Of a stretch of 40,845 nucleotides of DNA, positions 32,132 through 40,684 are shown piece after piece; position 1 is the stretch's first letter; each line of letters starts with the position of its first letter. The DNA is taken from the NCBI GenBank assembly GCA_902569785.1, contig CACFVO010000001.1, positions 179,971-220,815 on the forward strand. The letters run 5' to 3'. Source of the DNA: an uncultured Pelagibacteraceae bacterium. GTDB taxonomy: Bacteria; Pseudomonadota; Alphaproteobacteria; Pelagibacterales; Pelagibacteraceae. The position numbers were made by a program, and so were the translations under genes. The notes under the pieces are model-generated. The model was given only the letters and a program-made list of their open reading frames with translations. It was not told where the DNA came from and searched no databases.

Positions 32132-33250
32132 ATGAGAAAATTAAGTAAACTGTTACTTACTTTAGTTTTTGCACTTTCAATTTCTTCAACTTCATATGCA
32201 GTTACAGTTGCATCATGGGGTGGAGCTTACACTGAAAGTCAAAAATTAGGTTATGGTGATCCATCTGCAAAAAAATTAGGCATACCTATTAACTGGGTAG
32301 ACTATTCAGGCGGATTATCTGAAGTTAAAGCTCAAAAAGCAGCAGGAAAAATTACTTGGGACATAATGGACGTTTTCGCTATGGACACTATTAATGGATG
32401 TGACGAAGGTTTATTTGTTAAATTTGATTTTGACAAAGACTTTCCACCAGCTCCAGATGGAACTAAAGCGAGCAAAGATTTCTTTACGTCAATGCCAAGT
32501 GATTGTGCTGTAGGAAATATTTTATATTCTTGGACATATGCTTACCATGATGCAAAAATTGGTAGCAAAAAACCAAAAACTATAAAAGATTTCTTTGACA
32601 CTAAAACATGGCCAGGTAAAAGAGGTGTTTACAAAAGTGCTATGCATAATCTAGAGATGGCATTAGCAGCTTCTGGAACTAAGCCAGGTAAAGGTGGAAA
32701 GAAAATTTACAAACAACTTTCAAAGGAAAAAGGTCTTAAAAAAGCAATGGATAAGATGGAAGCTCTTTGCAAGGACCCTAACGGCGGATGCGTATTTTGG
32801 TCAGCTGGTGCTAAACCACCAGAACTACTTATGCAGGGTGAAGTTGTAATGGCAACAGGTTGGAATGGTAGATTCTTTAATGCAGAAGTTGGAGAAGGCG
32901 CACCATTAAAACAAGTTTGGGATGCTCAAGGTTTAGATTACCAATACATGGTAGTTGTAAAAGGTGGACCAAATGAAGCTGATGCTATGAAAGCAATTGC
33001 AGAAATGACTAGCACAGAAGGTTTAGCTGGTTCAGCAAAATATATTGCTTACGCACCTTGGAGAAAATCTTCTCTAAAAATTATTGAAGCAGGTGAGCCT
33101 TGGTATAAAGATGGTAAGACAAACATGATGTCTCAAATGCCAACTCATCCAAACAATACAAAAAGCTATATCCTGATTGATGCATTATTCTGGGCTGACA
33201 ACGGTACAGAAATCGGCGAAAAATGGGAAGCTATGAAATCTGGTCTTTAA
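32132..33250 (+). CDS. Periplasmic substrate-binding protein of the COG0687 (PotD-like) type
   Basis: 372 residues. The ATG at 32132 has AAGGGG six bases upstream, so it is preferred to a TTG at 32081. Signal peptide MRKLSKLLLTLVFALSISST followed by SYA and cleavage near Ala23. The mature protein begins VTVASWGGAYTESQKLGYGD, the pattern of class D/PotD-like solute-binding proteins, with WVDYSGGLSEVKAQKAAGK and a later FWSAGAKPPELLMQGEVVMATGWNGR pocket. It has its own promoter and is followed by a strong hairpin, consistent with expression above the membrane parts. Substrate unknown: polyamine by family name, but the adjacent DoeA- and EutA-like genes point to a cyclic or zwitterionic amino compound. 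Confidence 0.88.
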   Translation: MRKLSKLLLTLVFALSISSTSYAVTVASWGGAYTESQKLGYGDPSAKKLGIPINWVDYSGGLSEVKAQKAAGKITWDIMDVFAMDTINGCDEGLFVKFDFDKDFPPAPDGTKASKDFFTSMPSDCAVGNILYSWTYAYHDAKIGSKKPKTIKDFFDTKTWPGKRGVYKSAMHNLEMALAASGTKPGKGGKKIYKQLSKEKGLKKAMDKMEALCKDPNGGCVFWSAGAKPPELLMQGEVVMATGWNGRFFNAEVGEGAPLKQVWDAQGLDYQYMVVVKGGPNEADAMKAIAEMTSTEGLAGSAKYIAYAPWRKSSLKIIEAGEPWYKDGKTNMMSQMPTHPNNTKSYILIDALFWADNGTEIGEKWEAMKSGL

Positions 33251-33285
33251 TTAAGTTTTAAAGATTTGGATGATATAATATATTT

Positions 33286-33314
33286 AGGGCGGTTATTAAC
33301 TAACCGCCCTTTTT
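33286..33314 (+). terminator. Intrinsic terminator between binding-protein and permease genes
   Basis: Perfect 10-base stem AGGGCGGTTA (33286-33295) with TAACCGCCCT (33301-33310), loop TTAAC, then TTTTTATTT. The U-run ends 4 bases before the ATG of the permease gene. It would stop a large part of transcription from the binding-protein promoter, with read-through to the permeases. The GC-rich stem stands out in a roughly 30 percent GC region. Confidence 0.85.
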
Positions 33315-33318
33315 ATTT

Positions 33319-34572
33319 ATGAGCAGTGAAACACAACAAATTTTAACAACTGATGGAATACCTCTAGAGGTAAGTCTTAAAAAAGTTGAAAGAAGAAATA
33401 AATTAAAAGCTTTTCTTCTTGTTGCCCCCTTATTACTTTTTTTATTAATTGTATATATTTCTCCAATAGTTGGGATGCTTTTTAATAGCATTGATGATCG
33501 AATGGTAACTAATGCACTTCCAAAAACATTCAAAGCAATGGAAGATTGGGATGGTAAAGAACTTCCATCAGAAAAAGTATTCGAAGCTTTTTATTTTGAT
33601 TTTCAAAAATTAATTGAAGAAGAGAGAGAAGGAAAATTATCAACTCAACTTAATTACACCAAAAATGGTTTTAAAAGTATCATTAAAAAATTAAGACGAA
33701 AATCAAAATCTTTTGAAGAAGGAAATTATAAAGAACAAATTATGTCTGTTCATGAAAGATGGGCAGATGTTGAATATTGGAGAGCAATTCAAAGACGTGC
33801 GCCAGCTTATTCATATTCTAAATATTTAAAGGGCGTCGACATGTATCAAAATGAGGATGGAAAAATAGTTCAAGTTGAAGAAGATCGAAGAATTTATAAG
33901 AAATTATGGGTTAGAACTTTAAAAATAGCTTTTTATGTCACCCTATTTTGTTTTTTGATGGCTTACCCAATTGCTCATTTGCTAGCGACTCTTCCTATGA
34001 AATATAGCAATTTGTTAATGATTTGTGTTCTTTTACCTTTCTGGACTTCATTGCTTGTCAGAACTGCAAGTTGGATGATTTTACTTCAACAGCAAGGAGT
34101 AGTTAATGATTTTTTAGTTTGGATTGGTCTTGTAGCAGACGATGAAAGATTGGTGATGATGTACAACGAAACAGGAACTTATATTGCTATGACTCAAATT
34201 TTGTTACCATTTATGGTTTTACCTCTTTATAGCGTAATGAAAACTATTTCACCAAGTTTAGTTAGAGCAGGTAAATCTTTGGGAGGAACACCATTTATAA
34301 CTTTTTGGAAGGTATATTTTCCATTAACTATACCAGGAATAGGTGCTGGTTCTCTTTTAGTTTTTATTCTTGCAATAGGATACTACATTACTCCAGAATT
34401 AGTTGGAGGAGCTTCAGGAACCCTTATAAGCAATCAAATTGCTTATCACATGAAATATACTTTAGATTGGAGTTTTGCATCGGCAATGGGGCTAATGCTA
34501 CTAGTTGGCGTGCTGGCTGTTTACTGGGTCTACAATAAACTAGTAGGAATTGATAATATAAAATTAGGATAA
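33319..34572 (+). CDS. ABC importer permease, PotB-type, with large extracytoplasmic insert
   Basis: 417 residues instead of about 280-310. TM1 is at about 30-52; then a charged region of about 138 residues (about 60-198) before TM2, which would face the periplasm; then five more helices. The EAA loop is VRAGKSLGGTPFITFWKVYFPLT, near residue 316. The insert carries many Lys, Glu and Trp residues (for example WADVEYWRAIQRRAPAYSYS). Start at 33319, just after the terminator hairpin, so ribosome access may depend on that structure. Partner of the PotC-type permease two bases downstream. Confidence 0.9.
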   Translation: MSSETQQILTTDGIPLEVSLKKVERRNKLKAFLLVAPLLLFLLIVYISPIVGMLFNSIDDRMVTNALPKTFKAMEDWDGKELPSEKVFEAFYFDFQKLIEEEREGKLSTQLNYTKNGFKSIIKKLRRKSKSFEEGNYKEQIMSVHERWADVEYWRAIQRRAPAYSYSKYLKGVDMYQNEDGKIVQVEEDRRIYKKLWVRTLKIAFYVTLFCFLMAYPIAHLLATLPMKYSNLLMICVLLPFWTSLLVRTASWMILLQQQGVVNDFLVWIGLVADDERLVMMYNETGTYIAMTQILLPFMVLPLYSVMKTISPSLVRAGKSLGGTPFITFWKVYFPLTIPGIGAGSLLVFILAIGYYITPELVGGASGTLISNQIAYHMKYTLDWSFASAMGLMLLVGVLAVYWVYNKLVGIDNIKLG

Positions 34573-34574
34573 AT

Positions 34575-35429
34575 ATGGCTTTACCAAAATATACAGAACC
34601 ACATTATAGAGTATGGCATTATTTTTATCTTTTTATATGCGGTTGTGTTTTTTTCTTTTTAATTGCACCTTTGTTTGTAATTTTTCCATTATCATTTAAT
34701 GCAGAGGAATTTTTAGTAATAACAGATGGAATGAAAAGATTAGATCCAGATGCTTTCTCTTTGAGATGGTATAAGGACATGGTTTATGGAACAAAAAATC
34801 CTTGGGGATTAGCTGCAAAAAATAGTTTTTTTATAGCAATATTTGCAACAATTGGAGCTGTTATTCTTGGAACAGTTGCAGCCCTGGGATTAAGTAGCAG
34901 ATATATGCCTTACAAAGGAATAATAATGGCTACTTTAATTTCTCCTATGATTGTTCCATTAATTATTTCAGGAGTAGCAATTTTCTTTTTTATGGCCAAA
35001 GCAGGTTTAGCTGCTACACACACAGGAATAGTTTTAGCACATATAATATTGGGAACTCCATTCGTAGTAATTACAGTTACTGCTACATTATCAGGATTTG
35101 ATCATAGCGTAACTAGAGCTGCAGCAAGTCTTGGAAGCAACCCTGTAAACACTTTTATGAAAATAACGCTACCGCTTATTTTGCCTGGAGTTATTTCTGG
35201 AGCTTTATTTGCATTTGTTACATCTTTTGACGAAGTTGTGATTGTGTTATTCTTAGCTGGTTTAGATAATACAACTATTCCAATTCAAATGTGGACTGGG
35301 TTGAGAGAACAGCTAAGTCCAACAATATTATCTGTAGCGACATGTTTAATTCTTCTATCAACTTTAGTCTTGGTTGCTGCAGAACTTTTAAGAAGAAGGT
35401 CTGAAAGAATAAGAGGAATTAACAGATAA
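34575..35429 (+). CDS. ABC importer permease, PotC-type
   Basis: 284 residues, six membrane segments, usual length. The EAA loop reads VTRAAASLGSNPVNTFMKIT followed by LPLILPGV. Near the end FVTSFDEVVIVLFLAG is the typical PotC segment. Two bases after the PotB-type stop, so coupled. It is the last gene of the plus-strand unit and ends 2 bases before the converging cyclophilin gene. Partner of the long permease and the PotA-type ATPase in one importer. Confidence 0.92.
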   Translation: MALPKYTEPHYRVWHYFYLFICGCVFFFLIAPLFVIFPLSFNAEEFLVITDGMKRLDPDAFSLRWYKDMVYGTKNPWGLAAKNSFFIAIFATIGAVILGTVAALGLSSRYMPYKGIIMATLISPMIVPLIISGVAIFFFMAKAGLAATHTGIVLAHIILGTPFVVITVTATLSGFDHSVTRAAASLGSNPVNTFMKITLPLILPGVISGALFAFVTSFDEVVIVLFLAGLDNTTIPIQMWTGLREQLSPTILSVATCLILLSTLVLVAAELLRRRSERIRGINR

Positions 35430-35431
35430 AT

Positions 35432-36079
35432 TTAATCTTGAAGCAATTTAAAAGAATTTATAAAATCAGGTCTAAGAACATATTCTCTTCTATGGTCATC
35501 ACTTATAGTTTCTAAAATTTCTAAACCATAAATAACTTCTCCTATAGGCGTATACTCTCCTTTAAATAATGGAGCATCCTTAAGCAAAATAAAAAACTGA
35601 CTATCTTCCGTATCTAATTTATTGGTTCTAGCCAAACCAACAGTACCTATTTTAAAATCAGTCTGATTATTTAATTCAGATTTGATGGTTCCAAATCCTG
35701 ATTTACCTGATCCAATATAAAGATAGTTAAATTTATCTTTTTTTCCAAATTCTAAGTCACCAGATTGAACTAAAACATTTTTAATGACTCGGTGAAAAGC
35801 AATATCATCATACTTCTTTGACTCAATTAACATTTTAAATCTTTTGACAGATTTTGGTGAAATTTCTGGATAAAGTTTAATTATAATATTTCCACAATCA
35901 ACATTTAAAACAACGATATCTTCAGGATTTTGAAAAGTAATTTTATTGGGGTCATAGTCTTTAATGAACAAACATTTTTGTGGTAATATTACAAATATAT
36001 AAATAGCTAGTATTCCTAAAATTATAAACAAAGCTAATAATAATTTTTCTGAAGTTGTTTGTTTTACTTTTTCAATCAT
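35432..36079 (-). CDS. Membrane-anchored cyclophilin-type peptidyl-prolyl isomerase
   Basis: 215 residues with one N-terminal membrane segment (about 12-33) and a cyclophilin domain outside. The catalytic region FHRVIKNVLVQSGD contains the conserved Phe-His-Arg; GTVGLARTNKLDTEDSQFFI and GEYTPIGEVIYGLEIL complete the fold. Zero bases from the upstream metallopeptidase gene, hence one transcript. Likely assists folding of exported proteins in the periplasm. The fold is shorter than human cyclophilin, as is usual in bacteria. Confidence 0.92.
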   Translation of the reverse strand: MIEKVKQTTSEKLLLALFIILGILAIYIFVILPQKCLFIKDYDPNKITFQNPEDIVVLNVDCGNIIIKLYPEISPKSVKRFKMLIESKKYDDIAFHRVIKNVLVQSGDLEFGKKDKFNYLYIGSGKSGFGTIKSELNNQTDFKIGTVGLARTNKLDTEDSQFFILLKDAPLFKGEYTPIGEVIYGLEILETISDDHRREYVLRPDFINSFKLLQD

Positions 36080-36820
36080 CTATTTAAATTTAAAGTTATT
36101 ATCTATTTTCCGAATTTCATTTACTATAAAATCAATCTTATTATTTAATATAGAGTCTTTTTGAGCAATTATTGCTAGATCATCCATATCAGTCATCATA
36201 AACGAGAATATCTCTGCCATATCTTCAGAGGCAGTAGACATTGAATATTCTGTAATAAATCCACTAGAGTCTTTAATTAAAGATAAATCTGATCTATTTG
36301 AACAAGTTGAACATTCAGCGTATTGAAAACTTGAAATATTAAATTTTTTCCACTTTTCATATGAAAACAAATTATCATAACTTTCGTCAGCCATATGAAA
36401 GAGTTCATGATGAATTGATCTTTCAAAATATCTAGGGTCAGATTTGATATCAATAATAAGTGTTTTAACTTTGTGATTTGGCACACCTGCAGTTTTAATG
36501 TCTGATACTTTAAGGTTTTCACAAAGCACAACATATTTAAGATTTATTTTTTCTAAAAAATCTTTTTCGTATTTTTCTAAATTCCTTTTTATTACCTTAA
36601 ATTTATTTTTAATATTATTTCCACTTGGTTTATTACACTGGACATTACTTTTGACTATTCCAACCTTAAAGGATTTTTCAGCTTTAAGATACTTAATGCC
36701 ATTCGATGCTGTAAGATCGTATACTTCTAGATTGGGTATTTTTGTTAAATAATAGATTGTGTTAGCGTAGGCTGGAGAAAAAATCTTAAGCAATAAAAAA
36801 ATAACAAGGAATAATCTCAT
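36080..36820 (-). CDS. Secreted HExxH zinc metallopeptidase-like protein
   Basis: 246 residues with signal peptide MRLFLVIFLLLKIFSPAYA and cleavage near Ala19. Zinc site His138-Glu139-x-x-His142 (RSIHHELFHMAD); a downstream STASEDMAEIFSFMM (Glu199, Glu203) could give the third ligand as in gluzincins. A Cys170-x-x-Cys173 pair sits between. Similar to putative zinc-binding metallopeptidases that I cannot name exactly. Followed without a gap by the cyclophilin gene and preceded by argE with 24 bases between. Possibly periplasmic protein turnover; activity not shown. Confidence 0.7.
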   Translation of the reverse strand: MRLFLVIFLLLKIFSPAYANTIYYLTKIPNLEVYDLTASNGIKYLKAEKSFKVGIVKSNVQCNKPSGNNIKNKFKVIKRNLEKYEKDFLEKINLKYVVLCENLKVSDIKTAGVPNHKVKTLIIDIKSDPRYFERSIHHELFHMADESYDNLFSYEKWKKFNISSFQYAECSTCSNRSDLSLIKDSSGFITEYSMSTASEDMAEIFSFMMTDMDDLAIIAQKDSILNNKIDFIVNEIRKIDNNFKFK

Positions 36821-36844
36821 ATCAGTACTTTAAAAATGTTAAAT

Positions 36845-38020
36845 TTAATTAACCATTTTTTCTTGTAAAGAGATAAGCATTTTAAGACACTTTTTTAGTT
36901 GATCAAAGGTGATATATTCGTCCACCGTGTGAGCTTGTTCAATAGATCCAGGTCCACAAATAACAGTGCTTATTCCAGAATATTGAAATAGACCTGCTTC
37001 AGTACCAAATGACATTGTTTCTTTTGCATTATCTCCAGTGAGATTACAAACAAGATTTACAGCTTCTGATGTTTCTTCTTTATTAAAACCAACTACCTCA
37101 CCAATTATTTCCTTTTTGATATTTCCTTTTGGATTATTTTTTTTCATTTCAGGTAACAAAATATCTTTAGCAAAAGCATCAATATTCTTACTAACAAAAT
37201 CTCCATCATCTTTATTGACAGGCCTTACTTCCCATTCAAGAGAACATCGATCTGCAATTACATTTGCTCCTATTCCTCCCTGAATTTTTCCTATTTGTAG
37301 AGTTGAATAAGAAGGCGAAAAAGATGTTTTTTTTGAGTTTCTTTTTTTTAATTTATCCCTTAATTCCATAAGTTTGTTACTGTATCGAATAGCATATTCA
37401 ATAGCACTAACACCATTTTCAGGGTTTGAAGCGTGTCCAGACAATCCAGTAAAGTGAGTTATGTATTCATTGTACCCTTTGTGTGCTGTTATAGCTTTCA
37501 TACTTGTCGGTTCACCAATTATACAAGCAGAAAAATTAATATTTCTTCTTTTTAAATCAGCTAAAACCAATGGTGCTCCTAAACAACCAGTCTCTTCATC
37601 AAATGTATAAGAAAAATGTATTGGTGCTTTTAATTTTTTGGATGCAAATAAAGGCGCAACTGCTAAAGTACAAGCAATAAATCCTTTCATATCACATGTT
37701 CCACGACCGTATACTTTATTGTCTTTTTCTCTTGCTATAAAAGGATCAGAAGTCCATTCACTAGAAACAGCAGGAACCACATCAGTATGACCAGATAAGA
37801 TAATTCCTTTACCATTTAAATTTTCTTTTCCTTTAATTGTTGAAAATAAATTAGCTTGTGAGTCTGATTTATTAAAAGTTTTAGAAGTTATGGCGCCAAC
37901 TTCATCTAATTTTTTTTCACAATATTTAATTAATTCAAGATTTGAAGTACCAGACAAAGTTTTAAATTTTATTAAATCAGATAAAATTTTTAAAGTTTCC
38001 GGAAATATTTGATCGATCAT
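36845..38020 (-). CDS. argE: Acetylornithine deacetylase-type M20 amidohydrolase
   Basis: Cytoplasmic dizinc deacetylase of the M20 family, 391 residues. Visible metal ligands: His in LSGHTDVVPA, Asp in GRGTCDMKG, Glu-Glu in DEETGCLGA, Glu in IIGEPTSM and the terminal His in GSIEQAHTVDEY. The domain layout and GRGTCDMKG are those of proteobacterial ArgE. The gene joins prpC without a gap on the minus strand. The primary substrate is N-acetylornithine by family; action on another N-acetyl diamino acid, such as the product of the DoeA-like enzyme, is an untested possibility. Confidence 0.9.
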   Translation of the reverse strand: MIDQIFPETLKILSDLIKFKTLSGTSNLELIKYCEKKLDEVGAITSKTFNKSDSQANLFSTIKGKENLNGKGIILSGHTDVVPAVSSEWTSDPFIAREKDNKVYGRGTCDMKGFIACTLAVAPLFASKKLKAPIHFSYTFDEETGCLGAPLVLADLKRRNINFSACIIGEPTSMKAITAHKGYNEYITHFTGLSGHASNPENGVSAIEYAIRYSNKLMELRDKLKKRNSKKTSFSPSYSTLQIGKIQGGIGANVIADRCSLEWEVRPVNKDDGDFVSKNIDAFAKDILLPEMKKNNPKGNIKKEIIGEVVGFNKEETSEAVNLVCNLTGDNAKETMSFGTEAGLFQYSGISTVICGPGSIEQAHTVDEYITFDQLKKCLKMLISLQEKMVN

Positions 38021-39145
38021 TTATCTTTGATTCAACAACATTACTTTTCTAACTTCTTCACCTTTATATTTAGACAATGGTCTAATTAGTTTATTTGAAG
38101 TGTGTTGTTCCATGATATGAGCTGACCAGCCAGTAATTCGAGACATGACAAATATTGGAGTATAAAAATCTATATCAATTCCCATCATATAGTATGTGGG
38201 TCCACAAGGAAAATCTACGTTAGGATGTATATTCTTCTTTTCTATCATTACTTTCTCTAAAATTTCATACATTTTTGTGTACTTTTCTTTTTTTAAAAGT
38301 TTAGCTACTTTAAACATATAATGTTTCATTGTTGGAACTCTAGAGTCACCAGTTCTATAAACTCTGTGACCAAAACCCATTACAACTTTTTTATTTGTCA
38401 GAGCATTTTCAATCCAAGCTTTAGCTTTTTCTGGCTTACCTATCTCTTTCATCATGTGCATAACAGCTTCGTTAGCTCCGCCATGCAAAGGTCCTTTTAA
38501 AGACGCAATTGCACCTGTAATAGCGCCATGTAAATCAGATAAACTACTTGTAATTGTTCTAGCTGTAAAAGTTGAAACATTAAAACTATGTTCGGCATAT
38601 AAAATTAAGGAAATATCAAAAGCTCTTACTATTTCTTTATCTGGCACCTTATTAAACATCATTTTAAAAAAGTTTTCTGAAAAAGATAAATTTTTACTAG
38701 GAGAAATTATTTTTTTACCTTTTCTATATCTGAAATAAGCAGCTACAGCTGTAGGCGTCTTGGAAAAAATTCTCATTGCTTTTCTCATATTTGCCTTTGG
38801 AGAATTATCTTTAGTATCTTTGTCTTCTAAAGCCATTAAACTTACACAAGTTCTAATTACATCCATAGGATGGGCGTTTTTTGGCATTTTTTGAATATTT
38901 GCTAAAATTTGCTTAGAAAGTTTTCTTTCAGATCTTTCGTTTTTAATAAATTTTTTTAATTGTTGTTTATTTGGAAGATCTCCATTTAATACAAGGTAAG
39001 CAACTTCTTCAAAATCACATTTGTCACATAATTCTTGTACTGTGTATCCACGATAAGTAAGAGTACTTAACTCAGGAACAACATGCGAAATTGTCGTTTC
39101 ATCAACAACAATACCTAATAGACCTTTTTTAATTTCTTCACTCAT
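38021..39145 (-). CDS. prpC: 2-Methylcitrate synthase (citrate synthase family)
   Basis: Condenses propionyl-CoA with oxaloacetate to 2-methylcitrate. 374 residues, the short type-I form used by PrpC. Active-site blocks: HGGANEAV (His), GFGHRVYRTGD (His) and HPNVDFPCG (Asp). It joins the prpB stop by one base and is followed by argE without a gap. No prpD is in the window, so the dehydration step must be done by an enzyme encoded elsewhere. True citrate synthase as alternative is less likely given the prpB neighbour. Confidence 0.93.
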   Translation of the reverse strand: MSEEIKKGLLGIVVDETTISHVVPELSTLTYRGYTVQELCDKCDFEEVAYLVLNGDLPNKQQLKKFIKNERSERKLSKQILANIQKMPKNAHPMDVIRTCVSLMALEDKDTKDNSPKANMRKAMRIFSKTPTAVAAYFRYRKGKKIISPSKNLSFSENFFKMMFNKVPDKEIVRAFDISLILYAEHSFNVSTFTARTITSSLSDLHGAITGAIASLKGPLHGGANEAVMHMMKEIGKPEKAKAWIENALTNKKVVMGFGHRVYRTGDSRVPTMKHYMFKVAKLLKKEKYTKMYEILEKVMIEKKNIHPNVDFPCGPTYYMMGIDIDFYTPIFVMSRITGWSAHIMEQHTSNKLIRPLSKYKGEEVRKVMLLNQR

Positions 39146-40048
39146 TATTCATGCCCTTCAGTTGAAAAATCAGTAATCTTTTTTCCTGGGGTGTTGTACT
39201 TCTCATATTCTACTAATTCGTACAACCTTTTTCTAGTTTGCATTTTGTCTATAATATTGTTTTGGTCTCCATCGTTAAATATTGATTTTAGTCCTATCTC
39301 TACATTTTGCATTGCTAGTCTCTGTGTAGAGACAGGATAGATAACTAAATTATATCCTAAATTTTCTAATTGACTTTTATTTAGAAGCTTTGATTTTCCA
39401 AATTCAGTCATATTAGCTAATAAGTATTTCTTTGAAATCTTCCTTACTTTTTCAAACTCTTTTTCATCTTTCATAGCCTCTGGAAAAATCATATCTGCAC
39501 CAGCATCTTCATAAGCTTTAATCCTATCTAATGTTTTGTCGATACCTTCAACAGTATTTGCATCAGTTCGTACAATGATTAAAAAGTTTTTATCAGATCT
39601 AGAACTAACAGATTCTTGAATTTTTTTAACCATCTGTTCTTTTGTAATTAATTCTTTGTTATCAAGATGGCCACATCTTTTTTCAGCTATTTGATCTTCA
39701 ATGTGACATCCAGCTAATCCTTTATTTTCAAATGTAGATATTGTTTTTTTACAACTACCGAAACCTGTATCTGCATCAACTATTGTAGGTAAGTCCGTTA
39801 CCCGTGCAATTTGATTAGCTCTATAGCTTACTTGATCTAAAGTTGTGAGTCCTATATCAGGTAACCCCAAATCATTGGACATCACTCCACCTGAAATATA
39901 AACTCCATCAAAACCGATCTCAGAAATTAATTTTGCGCATAAAGGGTTATATGCACCAGGAAATCTTAATAATTTTTTTAGATTGTAATTTTTTTACAAA
40001 ATCTGATCTTTTTTCTAATGCGTTTTTTTTTTGTGAAATGCATTTCAT
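39145..40048 (-). pseudogene. prpB: 2-Methylisocitrate lyase, interrupted by a +1 frameshift in an A7/T7 run
   Basis: Splits methylisocitrate to pyruvate and succinate. The C-terminal frame (from 39885 down) has DADTGFGSC, KRCGHLDNKELI with the active Cys, VRTDA and IFPEA. Its frame stays open further upstream and reads LLRFPGAYNPLCAKLISEIG, the family's first barrel strand, but has no start codon. The N-terminus MKCISQKKNALEKRSDF is in another frame from an ATG at 40048. The two join if one base is removed from the seven-A run on the coding strand (plus-strand T at 39973-39979), giving 300 residues, the usual length. prpC downstream is intact. Decay, slippage or sequencing error are all possible. 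Confidence 0.85.
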
Positions 40049-40084
40049 CAGACTTATATTAGAGGGGGGTATAAAAATCAAAGA

Positions 40085-40684
40085 TTATTTAATTAAAATA
40101 AATAATCCTGTTAAAACTAACAACAACGCAAGAAAATATTCTGTCTTTTTTTTTGTCTTTTCATTATTAATAAATGTTCTTAATCCACTACCAAAAAGAG
40201 CCCACAAACTTATAGAAGGAAAGCATATAATTGCTGCAGTAAAAGTTACAAACCCCACACCAATAAAAATATTTTCTTCAGTAGGAAAAAAACCGGACGC
40301 TACAGCAATCGCAATAGACCATACTTTAGGATTTATAAATTGAAAAAGAGATGCTTCATATAATCTTAACGGTCTTCCCGACTCTTTTTTGTCAAGACTG
40401 AAAGAGCCAATCATTTTCCAACTCAAGTAAAGCAAATATAAAAAGCATAATATTTTCATATACATTTGTATTTGAGGATAAATTAAAAAGAGTTTTGCTA
40501 AACCAAAACACACTAAACCAATTTGAAAAATGTGCCCCAAAGGAATACCGATTAAGTGAGGCAATGTTTTAATGAATCCAAACTTCATTCCTGAGGCTGT
40601 TAACATTGCGTTGTTAGGTCCTGGTGTTATAAACATTGTAAAATAGAAAGCTGACAAAGCTGAAAATAAAGCAAAATTAATCAT
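40085..40684 (-). CDS. LysE/RhtB family amino-acid exporter
   Basis: 199 residues, six membrane segments. FTMFITPGPNNAMLTASGMK near the start is the family signature, and LFQFINPKVWSIAI the second conserved block with the Asn-Pro-Lys. Exports amino acids or their analogues; the particular one is unknown. Its ATG overlaps the stop of the upstream HAD phosphatase gene (ATGA, 40681-40684), so both are likely in one transcript. 36 bases separate its end from the start of prpB. Confidence 0.92.
   Translation of the reverse strand: MINFALFSALSAFYFTMFITPGPNNAMLTASGMKFGFIKTLPHLIGIPLGHIFQIGLVCFGLAKLFLIYPQIQMYMKILCFLYLLYLSWKMIGSFSLDKKESGRPLRLYEASLFQFINPKVWSIAIAVASGFFPTEENIFIGVGFVTFTAAIICFPSISLWALFGSGLRTFINNEKTKKKTEYFLALLLVLTGLFILIK

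Noticed and set aside
34305-34538. Open frame in another phase inside the PotB-type gene
   Set aside because: Composition is that of a frame shadow of membrane helices; the permease frame is intact across it.
30919-35429. Plain spermidine/putrescine importer PotABCD feeding the SpeDE locus
   Set aside because: Family naming is not substrate proof; the immediate neighbours are EutA- and DoeA-like, and the permease is atypical, so I left the substrate open.
40021-40048. A second frameshift in prpB at the A10 run near its start
   Set aside because: Using the ATG at 40048 rather than the one at 40043, the A10 run is in frame; only the A7 run needs a correction.
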